Of a DNA stretch of 64,000 nucleotides, positions 35,091 through 49,072 are shown piece by piece. Position numbers and translations under genes: made by a program. Each line of letters opens with the position of its first letter. The stretch's first letter is position 1. Source of the stretch: Nemopilema nomurai. Taxonomy: Eukaryota > Cnidaria > Scyphozoa > Rhizostomeae > Rhizostomatidae. Where the stretch lies: contig ML133395.1 of NCBI GenBank assembly GCA_003864495.1, positions 560,332 to 624,331 of the forward strand. The letters are read 5' to 3'. The notes under the pieces were generated by a model. It was not told the DNA's origin and ran no database searches. It saw only the letters and a program-made list of their open reading frames with translations.

Positions 35091-36970
35091 CCCAGTTTTT
35101 AGTAAATTTCATCAAGAGTGTGAAGGGAGCTCTTTTGCTATCATTTCATCAAATCAACCAATACTTTCATCATATGTCCAGTGATGTAAAAGAAAGTTAA
35201 AACGCTGTAGTAATCCCAAATGGCAAGCAGTTTTATAGTTTGGTTTGATACTTTTTGAGGTTTTCATCAAGATTTGCATAGGAAGCTTCTTTTAGTAGAA
35301 TCATTCCAAAATCAACAACAAGCAATTCATCATATATTGGTGTTGTTTGATGTAAAACAGTCCAGTGAAAATAGTCCATTTCCATAAAACAAGCATTGTT
35401 TTATTCTTGGGTTTTATAACTTTTTGAGATTGTTCATCAAAAGATGTAAAAGAAGCTTCCTCCTCTATCATTATTGAGGGAAAAGTTAAGCATTTCATTA
35501 TATGATAGTGTTGTTTGATGTAAAATAAAGTGAAAACATTGTATTCCAATAAAACAAGCAGTGTTTTATTACGACTTATTACCTTTCTTTGATTTTTCAC
35601 CAAGTCTTGACTCATCATTCTAGACTCAATAACCTAGGATTTCTTTGTACCTTTATGCAGTTTGATGTAAAATGAAGTGAAAACACTATATTTCCATGAA
35701 ATAAGCAAGGTTGCACTTGGGTTTGATAACTTTTTTATGGTTCTTTATAAAGGGTTTTAGAGTAAGCTTCTGTTGTAATCATGCCAAAAACAACAATCAA
35801 ACAGTTTGTCATATGATTGTGTTGTTGATTCAAAACAAAGTTAAAATTCTGTATTCTTATTAAGCATTTTGATTTGATTTGGATTCCTAGTGTTGGGTGA
35901 TTTTCATCAAGAGTTGTAAAGAAAGCTTACTTTGCTATCATTCCAGAATCAATAATCATACATTTCTTCATATGTTGGTGCTATTTGGGTAAAATAAGAA
36001 GAACTGTAGTTCCATAAAGCAAGCAGTGTTCTACTTAAGTTTGATAACTTTTGTAGTTCTTCTTCAGGACATGGAAGGAATTCTTCTTTTTAAGTCACTC
36101 TTGATTCAATAACCAAATATTTAGTGATATAAAGTGGCTTTTTATGTAAAACAAAATGAAAATACTGCCTTCCCAGAAATCAAGTAGTATTATTCTTGGT
36201 CTGACAATTTTGAGATTCTCTATCTATACTCAAGCACTTCTTCATATGAAAGTGCTCTTTTTTGTAAAACAGAATGAAAATGCTGAATCTCCATAAAACA
36301 AGAAGTTTTTTCTTGGTCTGACAACTTTTTGATGTTCTTCTTCAAGACATGCAAGCCAGCTTCTTTGATATCATTGAATCCATAATTAAGCAAATTCCAT
36401 TTGAGTGTTGTTTGATTTAAAGCAAAGTTAAAATTATGTATTCTTATCAACAAGCAGGTTTTGATTTGATTTGGATTCCTAGTGTTGGGTTATTTCATCA
36501 AGTTGTAAAGGAAGCTTCTTTTTATTAATTTCATATCATCAATCAATGTTTCATCATATGTTGTTTTCTTTGATACAAAGAGTAAAAACACTGTTTTTCA
36601 CATAACAAACAGTGTTTTACCTGGATTTGAACTTTTGTTGGGTTTAACTTCAAAACTTTAAAGGAAGCTTTTTGCTATCATTCCAGAATCAACAATAAAG
36701 CAGGTAATCACATCTTGGTGCAGTTTGATAAATTTTGGTTTGATATTTTTTTAGATTTGTAATGAAGAATTGAAATGAAAGCTTCCTTTGCTATCATTCC
36801 ACAACCAAAATCAAGCATTTCATCATGCGATTGTCTCCTTTGATGTAAAACAGATAATGAAAGTGCTGCATTTCCATTAAACAAGCAGTGTCATACTTGG
36901 GTTTGACAACATTTTGAGGTTGTTCAAAAAGTTTTGTAAAGAAAGCTTCTTTTTATAGAGTTTTTGCAAA
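35090..36970. repeat. ~158-bp repeat array, H1-H3 spacer, unit 3
   Basis: About 12 monomers in the same order as unit 2, with an extra monomer pair at the H3-proximal end (36770-36960) that unit 2 lacks. Confidence 0.8.
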
Positions 36971-37837
36971 AATTCAATTTTCTTTCCTTATCATTCAAAA
37001 ACCATCTTTCTGTATTCATTTTCCATATGTTTGTGTAGTAACCACTCAAAAGAAATAGCTCTTGAGTTGATTTGGACCACTAAATGTGTGAATACTACAT
37101 AAGAGGGTTGAAGGAGCCCTCCATTCCATCATTCCCAAATCAGTTTTCTACCAATTAAATTTTGACCACCTTTTGACCTAACAATTAACTATTTGTTCAT
37201 TACGCAGAGAAGGCTTCAATTAAGCAAGAGGGCTTCAATGAAGAGTGTTCTCCATCTCATCTTTTCAATATCCTTTTCTTAATTCTAAACAATTTACCAC
37301 ATGTTGATAAGCAATGTAAGACCTGGTTTTGACTTGAAAATGTCGGCACGAATTTACCCGTAAGACACACCTAGTCATACTACATTCACGAAATATCTGA
37401 CCTAAAATGATTTTTCTAGAACGTAAAAAGGGGCAGCTGTATCGCGTTGTTTATGTAATGGAGACAGCTTTAGATTTGATTTAGAGAGCAGTTGCGTGGA
37501 TTTACAAAAGAAAGGTAGATGCAGCTCTTCAGAATAATGTGTCTGTTAGCATCATAAATAAAAGATCATAAGGGGCTTTCAGAAACCCTTTAATCAGAGT
37601 AACTCATTAGCGTAGCCAAAAGAATACTAGCTATAAAAAATAATATAAATATCAACTTTGACTAATTAGTAAACTGTAAGATAAGTTTATTTCGAAAATT
37701 GAGTATTCAATTTAGCTAATTTTATATTGTGCCTTATTACTTTGGTAGGTTTTGTACATGAATCATAGGCGGAAATCTTTGAAGAAATATCGCTGTGTGC
37801 AATGGGATAGAGAAACATTGTTTCTGGCGTTCGTGGT
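36971..37837. other. H1-H3 spacer, H3-proximal part, unit 3
   Basis: Conserved noncoding DNA. Includes a short direct repeat of GAGAAGGCTTCAATTAAG / GAGGGCTTCAATGAAG near 37206-37245. Confidence 0.6.
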
Positions 37838-37853
37838 GGTTTTTAAAAAAACC
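37838..37853 (-). terminator. Histone 3'-end stem-loop of H3, unit 3
   Basis: Minus strand GGTTTTTTTAAAAACC. Confidence 0.9.
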
Positions 37854-37899
37854 GTTTTAAACGAAATCTCATCCGTCAAGATGTGATGGAGTGAGTTGC

Positions 37900-39283
<1,384 letters not shown>

Positions 39284-39349
39284 ATTGATGTTGCTGGTCC
39301 TTCCTGTCCGGCAATCAACATTCGTCCAAGTGCAAGCACACAGAAAAAC

Positions 39350-39365
39350 AGCTTTTTTAAAAGCT
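39350..39365 (+). terminator. Histone 3'-end stem-loop of H4, unit 3
   Basis: AGCTTTTTTAAAAGCT plus ACCAAAAATG. Confidence 0.9.
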
Positions 39366-39880
39366 ACCAAAAATGCCAAAGTTGCCTGATTTGGGCCTCG
39401 TAGCTTCACACGATTTCAAATTTTGTTTTTCTGCTTTACGTTCAGTAGCTACATTTCGTCAATTTATACTTCTACCCGTTGGTTCGATTGAAACTACCGA
39501 ATCTGGTCCTGCATATTGCCTTGTTGTACGTTGTGCCAGTAGATTAGTCAAACTTTCCTTCCTTTACAGAAAACAGTAAACAAGCCCGTTTCTAGTCACA
39601 TAATGTGTCGGGTCAGTTATTGATAAACTTGATTCTAAATTACTCCATCGTATCGTTGGGGAATTTTTTCCTTGTTTGTATGAGGTTCAACTGTCTATCG
39701 TCGTTCATAGTTGCCATTAGGTAGAAAATAATTCACTTAGCAGACTATATTGAGATGTATATTGGCTTTTCGGGATTGAGTTCGCGATACCAAGACCAAC
39801 AACTACTTTTTCTACAAATTGCCACGGATTTGTATTCTAGAATTGTATTCCACATCTCAGATTGAAAAAGCACCTTTTCA
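39366..39880. other. H4-H2A spacer, H4-proximal part, units 3-4
   Basis: Closest to 27436-27900 of the unit 2-3 spacer, not to unit 1. Here the 20-bp CAGGGGCGGATCCAG insert is missing. Confidence 0.6.
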
Positions 39881-41270
39881 CCACAGCTTTTCGATTTGCT
39901 TCAAGAGATGTGAATAAAGTTCTCATTCCTATCATTCTAGAACCAAGTTTCTAAAAGGTCGTAATTTTTGTGTGTTGTTGTGAAGACAAACAATTTCAAA
40001 AAACTAAATTCCCTGAAAGTTATCAATCTAGGACTTGATTTTGATATTTTACTATGATTTTATAACCAACGTTAAGACAGTTTACCACATGTTGATATTG
40101 AATTGATGTAAAGCAAAGTTGAAATTCTGTATTATCAATAAATAGGTAGTTTTGACTTGATTCTGATTCCTAGTGTTTAGTAATTTTCATTAAGAGTTGT
40201 AAAGGGAGCTTCTTTTGCTATCATTCCATAGAATCAACCAATACTTTCATCATATGTCCATGGATGTAAAAGAAAGTTAAAACATTGTAGTGCTACAAAA
40301 TAACAAGCAGTGTTATATTTTGGTTTGATAACCTTTTTGAGATTGTTCATTAAAACATGCAAAAGAAGCTTCCTCCTACATCATTTTTGAGGGAAAAGTT
40401 AAGCATTTCTTTAATGTAAAACAAAGTGAAAATATTGTATTCCAACGAAACAAGCAGTGTTCTATTAGCACTTGTTTACTTTGATTGACTTTCCATCAAA
40501 TCTTGTAAAGGAAGCTGCTTTTTTATCATTCTAGTCTCAATAACCAAGCATTTCTTCATATGTTGGTGAAGTTTAATGTAAGATGAAGTGAAAACACTGT
40601 ATTTCCATGAAATAAGCAGGGTTATACTTGGGTTTGATAACTTTTTTATGGTTCTTTAAAAAGAGTTTCAAAGTAAGCTTCTTTTGTAATCATTAATGCC
40701 AATATAAATAATCAAGCGATTTGTCATATGACTGTGTTATTGATTGCAAACAAAGTTATTATTCTGCATTCTTATTAAGCATTTTGATTTGATTTGGATT
40801 CCTAGTGTTGGGTGATTTTCATCAAGAGTTGTAAAAAAGGCTTACTTTGCTATCTTTCCAGAATCAATAGTCAAGCATTTCATCATATGTTGGTGTTGTT
40901 TGATGTAAAACAAAGTTAGAATTATTTGGGGATAATAAAAGTAAAAGTACTGCAGTGCCATAGAACAAGCAGTGTTATACTTGAGTTTGATACCTGTTAA
41001 GTTTCTTCATCTAAACATGCATATAAAGCCTCTTTTGCTATCATCCCAGAATCAATAATAAAAAATTTCAGTATCTATTGGTGTTATTTGGGGTAAAAAA
41101 GTGAAAGTACTGCAGAGCTATAAAACAAGCAGTGTTATACTTGAGTTTGATAACTTTTTCAAGGTTCTTCATCAAGACATAGAAAAAATGTTTCCTTTCA
41201 ATCATTTCAGAATCAATAATCAAGTATTTCGTGATAGAAAAGTGTTTTTTGGTCTAGAAGAAAGTCAGAC
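39880..41270. repeat. ~158-bp repeat array in the H4-H2A spacer, units 3-4
   Basis: Same family and lead-in as 14470-15880, about eight to nine monomers. Confidence 0.8.
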
Positions 41271-41574
41271 AATTTTAATGTTGATGTTGGTATCTAATGT
41301 TCTTAGACTGAAAAAGAGAGCAATTAATCATGAACTTGTCCAATTTGGGATTAAAACACTTTCGTTCGAAACAAAGATCCCAAAAGCACGAATTTTCCTA
41401 GCTACAACTCTCCTGGAGGGTTCTCGCCCAATACCGACCCTAAAATGCCCAATTTAAAGTAAACATAACAACAACGAGAAACGAGTAACTAGAAATTAGG
41501 ACAAAGCTTTCATCAGCAAGAGTAAGTATGTCGTGTGTGTCACAAGAAGGTAAACCAATTTTAGCATCTTTGGT
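41271..41574. other. H4-H2A spacer, H2A-proximal part, units 3-4
   Basis: Diverged form of 15955-16344, with the CTCCTGGAGGGTTCTCGCC landmark near 41410. No gene is seen. Confidence 0.55.
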
Positions 41575-41590
41575 GGTTTTTAAAAAAACC
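41575..41590 (-). terminator. Histone 3'-end stem-loop of H2A, unit 4
   Basis: Minus strand GGTTTTTTTAAAAACC. Confidence 0.9.
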
Positions 41591-41634
41591 GTTTTTCAAA
41601 GCACAGATAACCAGAGATGGCCAACCGAAGCGAC

Positions 41635-42018
41635 TTATGATTTGGCGGCCTTCGTCTCAGTCTTCTTTGGAAGAAGCACTGCCTGAATGTTGGGCAAGAC
41701 ACCACCCTGTGCAATGGTGACTCCACTCAGCAACTTGTTCAACTCCTCGTCGTTCCTGATGGCGAGCTGCAAGTGACGAGGGATGATTCTTGACTTCTTG
41801 TTGTCTCTTGCTGCATTGCCAGCCAACTCCAAGATTTCTGCAGACAGATACTCGAGTACGGCTGCCAAATAGACGGGAGCCCCAGAGCCAACTCTCTCGG
41901 CATAGTTGCCCTTCCTCAACAATCGGTGGATACGTCCGACTGGAAACTGTAATCCAGCTCTGGATGTCCTAGATCTCGCCTTAGCCTTGGCTTTTCCACC
42001 TTTTCCACGTCCAGACAT
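41635..42018 (-). CDS. H2A: Histone H2A, unit 4
   Basis: Intact; protein identical to the others, with a silent Arg codon change near 41895. With its H2B it is the healthy half of an otherwise damaged unit. Confidence 0.98.
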   Translation of the reverse strand: MSGRGKGGKAKAKARSRTSRAGLQFPVGRIHRLLRKGNYAERVGSGAPVYLAAVLEYLSAEILELAGNAARDNKKSRIIPRHLQLAIRNDEELNKLLSGVTIAQGGVLPNIQAVLLPKKTETKAAKS

Positions 42019-42355
42019 GATTGCTATAATAATAGATTTTCTTAAACGAGTTGACTTGACTGCGAAAGTGCAAGGGAGCGATTGCTAGTAGTACCCGCCA
42101 AAAGCAACATTTCAAAGCGGCATTCATTCGAAACGCGCCAATCGTCGCCTGCTCGAGTCGGCCATTTCGACGAACCAGGCGAAGACAGCCAATCGGCTGC
42201 GACCCTGGTCGGTCACGCGGTCTTCGGGCTCATTCTCGATGGCAAGGCGAGCTGGACTCAAATAAAGCAAGCGTGCCTTGGCGCCAAACCATCAAACCGA
42301 ACTTGCTTGTCTCGAATCGAGAGTTGAATGAATTTTTAAGAGAAAAGTCGCAAAC
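42019..42355. promoter_or_regulatory. Bidirectional H2A/H2B promoter, unit 4
   Basis: 337 bp; CCAAT boxes and GGCGCC conserved. Confidence 0.75.
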
Positions 42356-42763
42356 ATGTCTGACGCCCCAGCTAAAGGAGGAAAACAGGCCCCGAAGGTC
42401 GCCAAGAAGGGAGAGAAGAAAGCAGGAGTTGGTAAAAAGGGTGGCAAGGCCGGCTCAGGAGAAAAGAAAAGGACGAAGAAGCGCAAGGAAAGCTACTCTA
42501 TCTACATCTACAAGGTGCTCAAACAAGTCCACCCTGACACGGGAATTTCCAGCAAGGCCATGAGCATCATGAACTCGTTTGTCAACGACATTTTCGAGAG
42601 GATCGCTCAAGAAGCCTCGCGACTTGCCCACTACAACAAGAAGGCGACGATCACTTCGAGGGAAATCCAGACATCTGTCCGACTTCTCCTTCCCGGTGAA
42701 CTTGCCAAGCATGCTGTCAGCGAGGGCACCAAGGCCGTCACCAAGTACACGTCCAGCAAGTAA
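42356..42763 (+). CDS. H2B: Histone H2B, unit 4
   Basis: Intact 135 residues identical to unit 3. The 3' region after its stem-loop diverges from all other units from about 42870 onward. Confidence 0.98.
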   Translation: MSDAPAKGGKQAPKVAKKGEKKAGVGKKGGKAGSGEKKRTKKRKESYSIYIYKVLKQVHPDTGISSKAMSIMNSFVNDIFERIAQEASRLAHYNKKATITSREIQTSVRLLLPGELAKHAVSEGTKAVTKYTSSK

Positions 42764-42823
42764 ACTACCTGACCTGCCCTGGAGAGTTTGGTTTATTTTG
42801 CTCTCAAACAGTCAACAAAAAAC

Positions 42824-42839
42824 AGCTTTTTTAAAAGCT
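42824..42839 (+). terminator. Histone 3'-end stem-loop of H2B, unit 4
   Basis: AGCTTTTTTAAAAGCT plus ACCAAATTC. Confidence 0.9.
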
Positions 42840-42869
42840 ACCAAATTCGCCAATTATTTCCTCAACCTT

Positions 42870-43690
42870 GAATGCACACGAATTGTTTCCCTCTCTTCAA
42901 TTTTTCCTTTCTTAACAATTTTGTCTTGTTTCACTACAAAGACGATGAGAATGCCAAAGGGGAAGCGAAGATAAGATATATCTACAGTCTCGTGCTTTTG
43001 ATGACTGGTGCTCGCATGTTTGACAAGGCAAGAAGTGCTCCGTTCCCATTCTGAACCACAAATAATTAACGACACGGGCAGCACAAAATAAATGTTTTCA
43101 TCAGGTTTTGCTTGAATCTGAATAACAGGTTTTTAACTTTTTTCAAACTTCAGTCCCACCCTACATGTCAGTGATTACTTGTTTTCCAGAGCTGAATCAC
43201 TCTCAGATCTAAAAGCAAATTCACCTCTCGTATCCTGCCCATAAATTTGGATCAGTCTACCATCTAAACTAGAATCTGCACATCTACCATCAAACATCAA
43301 TAGTTTCAAACATAAGATCAGAGATGAAGTGTTTCATGATCTACAAAGTCAGGAGGGTAGCCCCAACATATTTTATGGAAAGCCCAAATTCAGCCAAGGA
43401 AAATGTTCTAGCTAGCATTTTCCAGAATAACTTTTTTCCAAGTTTTCGATACAAAACCCATTTTGCATGAACAAATTCTTTTTAAACACCCCTGGAGGGA
43501 CCATCATGTGAGCCGGTTGTATTGACCTTTTCAATGTTATTCCTGCCATCTTTACCATAAAATAGCCAAGTCTAGAAATCGGCATTAACCCAAAATTGCA
43601 AGACCAACATATTAATATACAAACTCGTGTACATAAAATAAAAATCAGTTAATTTGCCTTGTTGAAAAATAATTACGAAAACATTCATAC
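42870..43690. other. Unit-4-specific H2B-H1 spacer
   Basis: About 800 bp without a counterpart in the H2B-H1 spacers of the other four units. No open frame of note, no terminal repeats that I can see, and no recognisable gene. Confidence 0.6.
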
Positions 43691-43699
43691 CCTTTTTTA

Positions 43700-43960
43700 C
43701 AGTGAAGAAATGTTATAAGATCAAAATTTACAATGTCCACTGTTCAAAATGAGTGCTACTTTCTAAATTTCAAAACAATTATGCATTATGGTCTACTTCC
43801 TGAGCATATTGTCGAAGTTTTTAATGACAGATCATGTCTGGCATCAAGACTTGTGCTTCCTCAATCCGAATTTCAACTTAATTTTTCGCGATCAAAGAGC
43901 TTACGAAAGGCTTGCACAGTCTGTTCAGCAATCCACTGTTTTAAAGTCTCCAAACGAAGG
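43700..43960. repeat. Degenerate exon-like block A, unit 4
   Basis: Truncated, diverged version of the block (gtccactgttcaaaatgagtgctac ... aagtctccaaa), more changed than in any other unit. It joins directly to copy-B-type sequence at about 43955. Confidence 0.5.
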
Positions 43961-44600
43961 AATTTGACATGTAATTCTGGATAACCACTTTCATGTGTCC
44001 CATCAAATCAAAATTACATTTTATTTAGAAATCGGAATAGTCCCACACAATTACAAGGCCAACCTGATTGAATATATACAAAGCCGTGTGCATCAAATCG
44101 AAAACAGTTTATTTTGTCTCCTTTCAACATCAAGAAAAGTCACCCTTTCCCTTTACCCTTTCACATTCGCGAGTAACATCTCTCACCTTCATTTACAGGT
44201 GAAAATTGTAAAAATGTTATCAGTTGCAAATGCCAATATTCACTGTTCAAAATGAGTGTGGACTTCCAAATTTCAATTTTATGAATTTCAAATTTTCAAA
44301 CAATTTTGCATTACGATCCATTTATTGCGCAAATCGTCAGATTTTTCAAAATCAGCTTCGTTTTGCCTTTTCGAACTTTGTAATGACAGATCATAACTGC
44401 CATCTAGAGTTGTGCTTCCTCAATCCGAATTTCAACTTAATTTTTCGCGATCAAAGAGCTTAAGAAAGGCTTGCACAGTCTGTCCAGCAATCCACTGTTT
44501 TAAAGTCTCCAAAACACCCATCGATTATCATTTTCGAAGCATGCCGAGGGAGGAAACAAATCTAGTTTAACGTGGAACGTAAGCATTTCTCGACAACGCA
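43960..44600. repeat. Spacer copy B with exon-like block and empty hAT site, unit 4
   Basis: Corresponds to the right part of copy B. The sequence TTCCCTTTACCCTTTCAC at 44147-44164 holds the single CCTTTACC (44150-44157) that is duplicated around the unit 1 transposon. The exon-like block spans about 44200-44579. Confidence 0.7.
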
Positions 44601-44700
44601 AAACGATGTGGGGAATTGCGCTCATAGGCATTGCCTGTACCCCTCAAAAAGCATCTTTATGAAGAAATTAATACATACAGAGTTTTATTTCGATACTTTG

Positions 44701-44842
44701 AATAATCTTTTTGCGTTATTTCAATAACTATTTTTGCGTTATTTCAAAGTGAAGGAGGGCATCCAGTTTTGTGACGCAGTTGCGAAGAACTTTACGTTAG
44801 ATTGTCGAACCACTTGCTCATTTCCGAAAAAAAGCCATCGTT
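44701..44842 (+). promoter_or_regulatory. Deleted H1 promoter, unit 4
   Basis: About 117 bp carrying CCAAT, CACGTG and GGCGCC (21569-21685 in unit 2) is missing. It is replaced by a second copy of TTTTTGCGTTATTTCAA. Only the leader downstream remains. Confidence 0.75.
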
Positions 44843-45473
44843 ATGGATTCATCTGCGACGTCACCTAAGAAAACCAAAAAGGCAGCAGCACCCAAGAAGC
44901 CGGCTGCTCATCCTGCATACAAGGACATGATCGCGGAGGCAATCAGAAGCCTGAAGGAAAGAAACGGCTCGTCGAGGCAGAAAATAGCCAAGTATTTGGA
45001 GGCTAATTACAAAGGCCTTGGTGATGAGAGCGCTTTGAAGAGAAACCTGAAGGCTTCCTTGAAGAAACTTGTCGCATCGGGCTCACTCGTGCAGACGAAG
45101 GGGGTGGGAGCTTCGGGGTCGTTCAAGCTACCTGTCGCCGCGAAGAAAGCAGCAGCAGAAAAGAAGCCGGTGGCAGCAAAGAAAGCTGTGAAAAAGCCAG
45201 CAGCACAGGCTAAGAAGAGTACGCAGGCTAAAAAGGCCAGTACCAGCTCAGTGAAGAAGAGTCCCGCGAAAAAGAAGGCAACGACAGCGAAGAAAGCAAC
45301 TGGTGCTAGCAAGTCCCCCAAGAAGCCCAAAGCTAAAGTAGCCAAGAAACAAAGGCTGCTGCAAGCAAGAAAGCTTCGGTGGCAGGAAAGAGCAAACGAA
45401 AAAGGCTGCAGCTAAGAAGACGGCAAAGTCACCTGCTGCAAAGAAATCCAAGGCCAGCAAGTCGAAGAACTGA
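44843..45473 (+). pseudogene. H1: Linker histone H1, promoterless and frameshifted, unit 4
   Basis: The globular domain is intact except for Q53E (KYLEANYKGL). One C is missing near 45350 (AAGAAACAAAGG for AAGAAACCAAAGG) and another near 45397 (GCAAACGAAAA for GCAAACCGAAAA). Translation ends at 45415 after 190 residues, losing the last stretch of the basic tail. Together with the missing promoter box cluster this is the strongest pseudogene candidate of the window, although the short tail alone might still permit DNA binding. Confidence 0.85.
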
Positions 45474-45528
45474 GGGCTCAGTTCTCCAGACATGTTCGTC
45501 TTAGTGCGCCATCCTGTCCATGCAAAAC

Positions 45529-45544
45529 AGCTTTTTTAAAAGCT
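45529..45544 (+). terminator. Histone 3'-end stem-loop of H1, unit 4
   Basis: AGCTTTTTTAAAAGCT plus ACCAAAT. Confidence 0.9.
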
Positions 45545-46390
45545 ACCAAATAGTTGGATATCTTGTCTTGACAAGCCTTGTTGGCTGCATCGATCACTCG
45601 CATTTTTAATGGCTTGTTCGCTATCTGCGTAGACCAACCCAACATTAAAATGAGCATACCTATAGCTTAAATGGTTACTGATTGTTTCAGCTTTACCATA
45701 ACTGTGATCTGAAGGTTTCCGTCCAGAAACTCTGAAACATGTGGTGGGTTGGCTTGGTAACATTTAGAGAAGCTTTTTAATGCTGTGCTTCTGTAATGCA
45801 TGCAAAATAAGTTTTGAAATAAGCAACTTGAGACTTGGCTTTGAACACTGTGAATATTAGTTTTTATTGGGAAGTGAAGAAAGCATTATATTCTAAAATG
45901 AAGGCTCAACCTATTTACCATAACCTGTGTCAGGCTCAACCTCTTTTCTGGTAGGTAAAATTAAATTTTTAACACACTGTTTTCACAAAACCAGCAGTTC
46001 TGGACCTTGTTAGCAATAAAATGTGTGGAATTCAAATAGAATGGTGACTTAGAAAGTTTTCCATCCAATCTGACAAAAGTGAATTTTGGGACCCTTTTTG
46101 AAACACTTTCTCACCACAGCTTCTCGATTTGCTTTAAGAGATGTGAATAAAGTTCTCATTCCTATCATTCTTGGACCAGATTTCTAAAATTTCAGCAATG
46201 TTTGGTATTGTTGTGAAGACAAACAATTTCAAAAAAATAAATTCTCTGAAAGCTATCAATCTAGGACTTGATTTTGATATTTTACTATTAGTTTATAACC
46301 AGCATTAAAACAATTTACCATGTGTTGATGTTGAATTGATGTAAAACAAAGTTTGAATTCTGCATTCTCAATAAAAAGGTAGTTTTAATT
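45545..46390. other. H1-H3 spacer, proximal part, unit 4
   Basis: Noncoding; aligns with units 2, 3 and 5. Confidence 0.6.
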
Positions 46391-47720
46391 TATTTTTATT
46401 CCCAGTTTTTAGTAAATTTCATCAAGAGTCGTGAAGGGAGCTTCTTTTGCTATCATTTCATCAAATCAACCAATACTTTCATCATATGTCCAGTGATGTA
46501 AAAGAAAGTTAAAACGCTGTAGTAATCCCAAATGGCAAGCAGTTTTATAGTATGGTTTGATACTTTTTGAGGTTTTCATCAAGATTTGCATAGGAAGCTT
46601 CTTTTAGTAGAATCATTCCAAAATCAACAACAAGCAATTCATCATATATTGGTGTTGTTTGATGTAAAACAGTCCAGTAAAAAAGGCCATTTCCATAAAA
46701 CAAGCATTGTTTTATTTTTGGGTTTTATAACTTTTTGAGATTGTTCATCAAAAGATGTAAAAGAAGCTTCCTCCTCTATCATTTTTGAGGGAAAAGTTAA
46801 GCATTTCATTATATGATAGTGTTGTTTGATGTAAAATAAAGTGAAAACATTGTATTCCAATAAAACAAGCAGAGTTTTATCACGACTTATTACCTTTGTT
46901 TGATTTTTCACCAAGTCTTGACTCATCATTCTAGACTCAATAACCTCAAGTTCCTTTGTACCTTTATGCAGTTTGATGTAAAATGAAGTGAAAACACTGT
47001 ATTTCCATGAAATAAGCAAGGTTGCACTTGGGTTTGATAACTTTTTTATGGTTCTTTATAAAGGGTTTTAGAGTAAGCTTCTGTTGTAATAATGCCAAAA
47101 ACAACAATCAAACAGTTTGTCATATGATTGTGTTGTTGATCCAAAATAAAGTTAAAATTCTGTATTCTTATTAAGCATTTTGATTTGATTTGGATTCCTA
47201 GTGTTGGGTGATTTTCATCAAGAGTTGTAAAGAAGGCTAACTTTGCTATCATTCCAGAATCAATAATCATTCATTTCATCATATGTTGGTGCTATTTGCT
47301 AGTAAAATATGAAGAACTGCAGTTCCATAAAGCAAACAGTGTTATACTTAAGTTTGATAACTTTTTGTGGTTCTTCTTCAGGACATGGAAAGAATTCATA
47401 TTTTTAAATCATTCTGGATTCAATAACCAAGTATTTAGGGATAAAAAAGTGGTTTTTATGTTAAACAATTTGATAAATTTTGGTTTGATATCTTTTGAGA
47501 TTTTCATCAAGAATTGTAATGAAAGCTTCCTTTGCTATCATTCCACAACCAAAATCAAGCATTTCATCATGTGATAGTCTCCTTTGATGTAAAACAGATA
47601 ATGAAAGTGCTGCATTTCCATTAAACAAGCAGTGTCATACTTGGGTTTGACAACATTTTGAGGTTCTTCAAAAAGTTTTGTAAAGAAAGCTTCTTTCTAT
47701 AGAGTTTTTGCAAAAATAAA
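46390..47720. repeat. ~158-bp repeat array, H1-H3 spacer, unit 4
   Basis: About eight monomers, the shortest H1-H3 array. An internal deletion joins a TTATGTTAAACAATTTGATA monomer directly to the H3-proximal ones near 47465. Confidence 0.8.
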
Positions 47721-48583
47721 ATTTTCTTTCCTTATGATTCAAAAACCATCTTTCTATATTCATTTTCCATATGTTTGTGTAGTAACCACTCAAAAGAAAT
47801 AGCTCTTGAGTTGATTTGGACCACTAAATGTGTGAATACTACATAAGAGGGTTGAAGGAGCCCTCCATTCCATCATTCCCAAATCGGTTTTCTACCAATT
47901 AAATTTTGACCTCCTTTTGACCTAACAATTTACTATTTGTTCATTACGCAGAGAAGGCTTCAATTAAGCGAGAGGGCTTCGATGAAGAGTGTTCTCCATC
48001 TCATCATTTCAATATCCTTTTCTCAATTCTAAACAATTTACCACGTGTTGATAAGCAATGTAAGACCTGGTTTTGACTTGAAAATGTCGGCACGAATTTA
48101 CCCGTAAGACACACCTAGTCATACTACATTCACGAAATATCTGACCTAAAATGATTTTTCTAGAACGTAAAAAGGGGCAGCTGTATCGCGTTGTTTATGC
48201 AATGGAGACAGCTTTAGATTTGATTTAGAGAACAGTTGCGTGGATTTACAAAAGAAAGGTAGATGCAGTTTTCTCAAAATAATGTCTGTTAGCATTATAG
48301 ATAGAAGATCACTAGGGGCTTTCAGGAACCCTTTAATCAGAGTAACTCATTAGCGTAGCCAAAAGAATACTACCTATAAAGAATATAATATAATATAAAC
48401 TCTGACTAATTAGTAATCTGTAAGAGGAAGTTTATTTCGAAAATTGAATATTCAATTTAGCTAATTTTATATTGTGCTTTATTACTTTGGTAGGTTTTGT
48501 ACATGAATGCATAGGCGGAAATCTTTAGAGAAATATCGCTGTGTGCAATGGGATAGAGAAACATCGTTTCTGGCGTTCGTGGT
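47721..48583. other. H1-H3 spacer, H3-proximal part, unit 4
   Basis: Same as unit 3 at 36971-37837. Runs up to the stem-loop of an H3 gene that is not there. Confidence 0.6.
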
Positions 48584-48599
48584 GGTTTTTAAAAAAACC
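48584..48599 (-). terminator. Orphan H3 stem-loop, unit 4
   Basis: Minus strand GGTTTTTTTAAAAACC in the usual H3 3' context, but the H3 coding region is missing. Confidence 0.85.
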
Positions 48600-48634
48600 G
48601 TTTTAAACGAAATCCCATCTGACAAGATGTGATG

Positions 48635-48635
48635 N
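48635..48635. other. Ambiguous base N at the H3 deletion junction
   Basis: The only N noticed in the window. To its left is sequence that lies 16 bp before the H3 stop in other units; to its right is H4 leader starting 43 bp before the H4 ATG. About 1.15 kb (H3 plus most of the shared promoter) is absent at exactly this point. Confidence 0.9.
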
Positions 48636-48636
48636 A

Positions 48637-48990
<354 letters not shown>

Positions 48991-49056
48991 GTTGATGTTG
49001 CTGGTCCTTCCTGTCCGGCAATCAACATTCGTCCAAGTGCAAGCACACAGAAAAAC

Positions 49057-49072
49057 AGCTTTTTTAAAAGCT
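49057..49072 (+). terminator. Histone 3'-end stem-loop of H4 (first copy), unit 4
   Basis: AGCTTTTTTAAAAGCT plus ACCAAAAATG. Confidence 0.9.
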
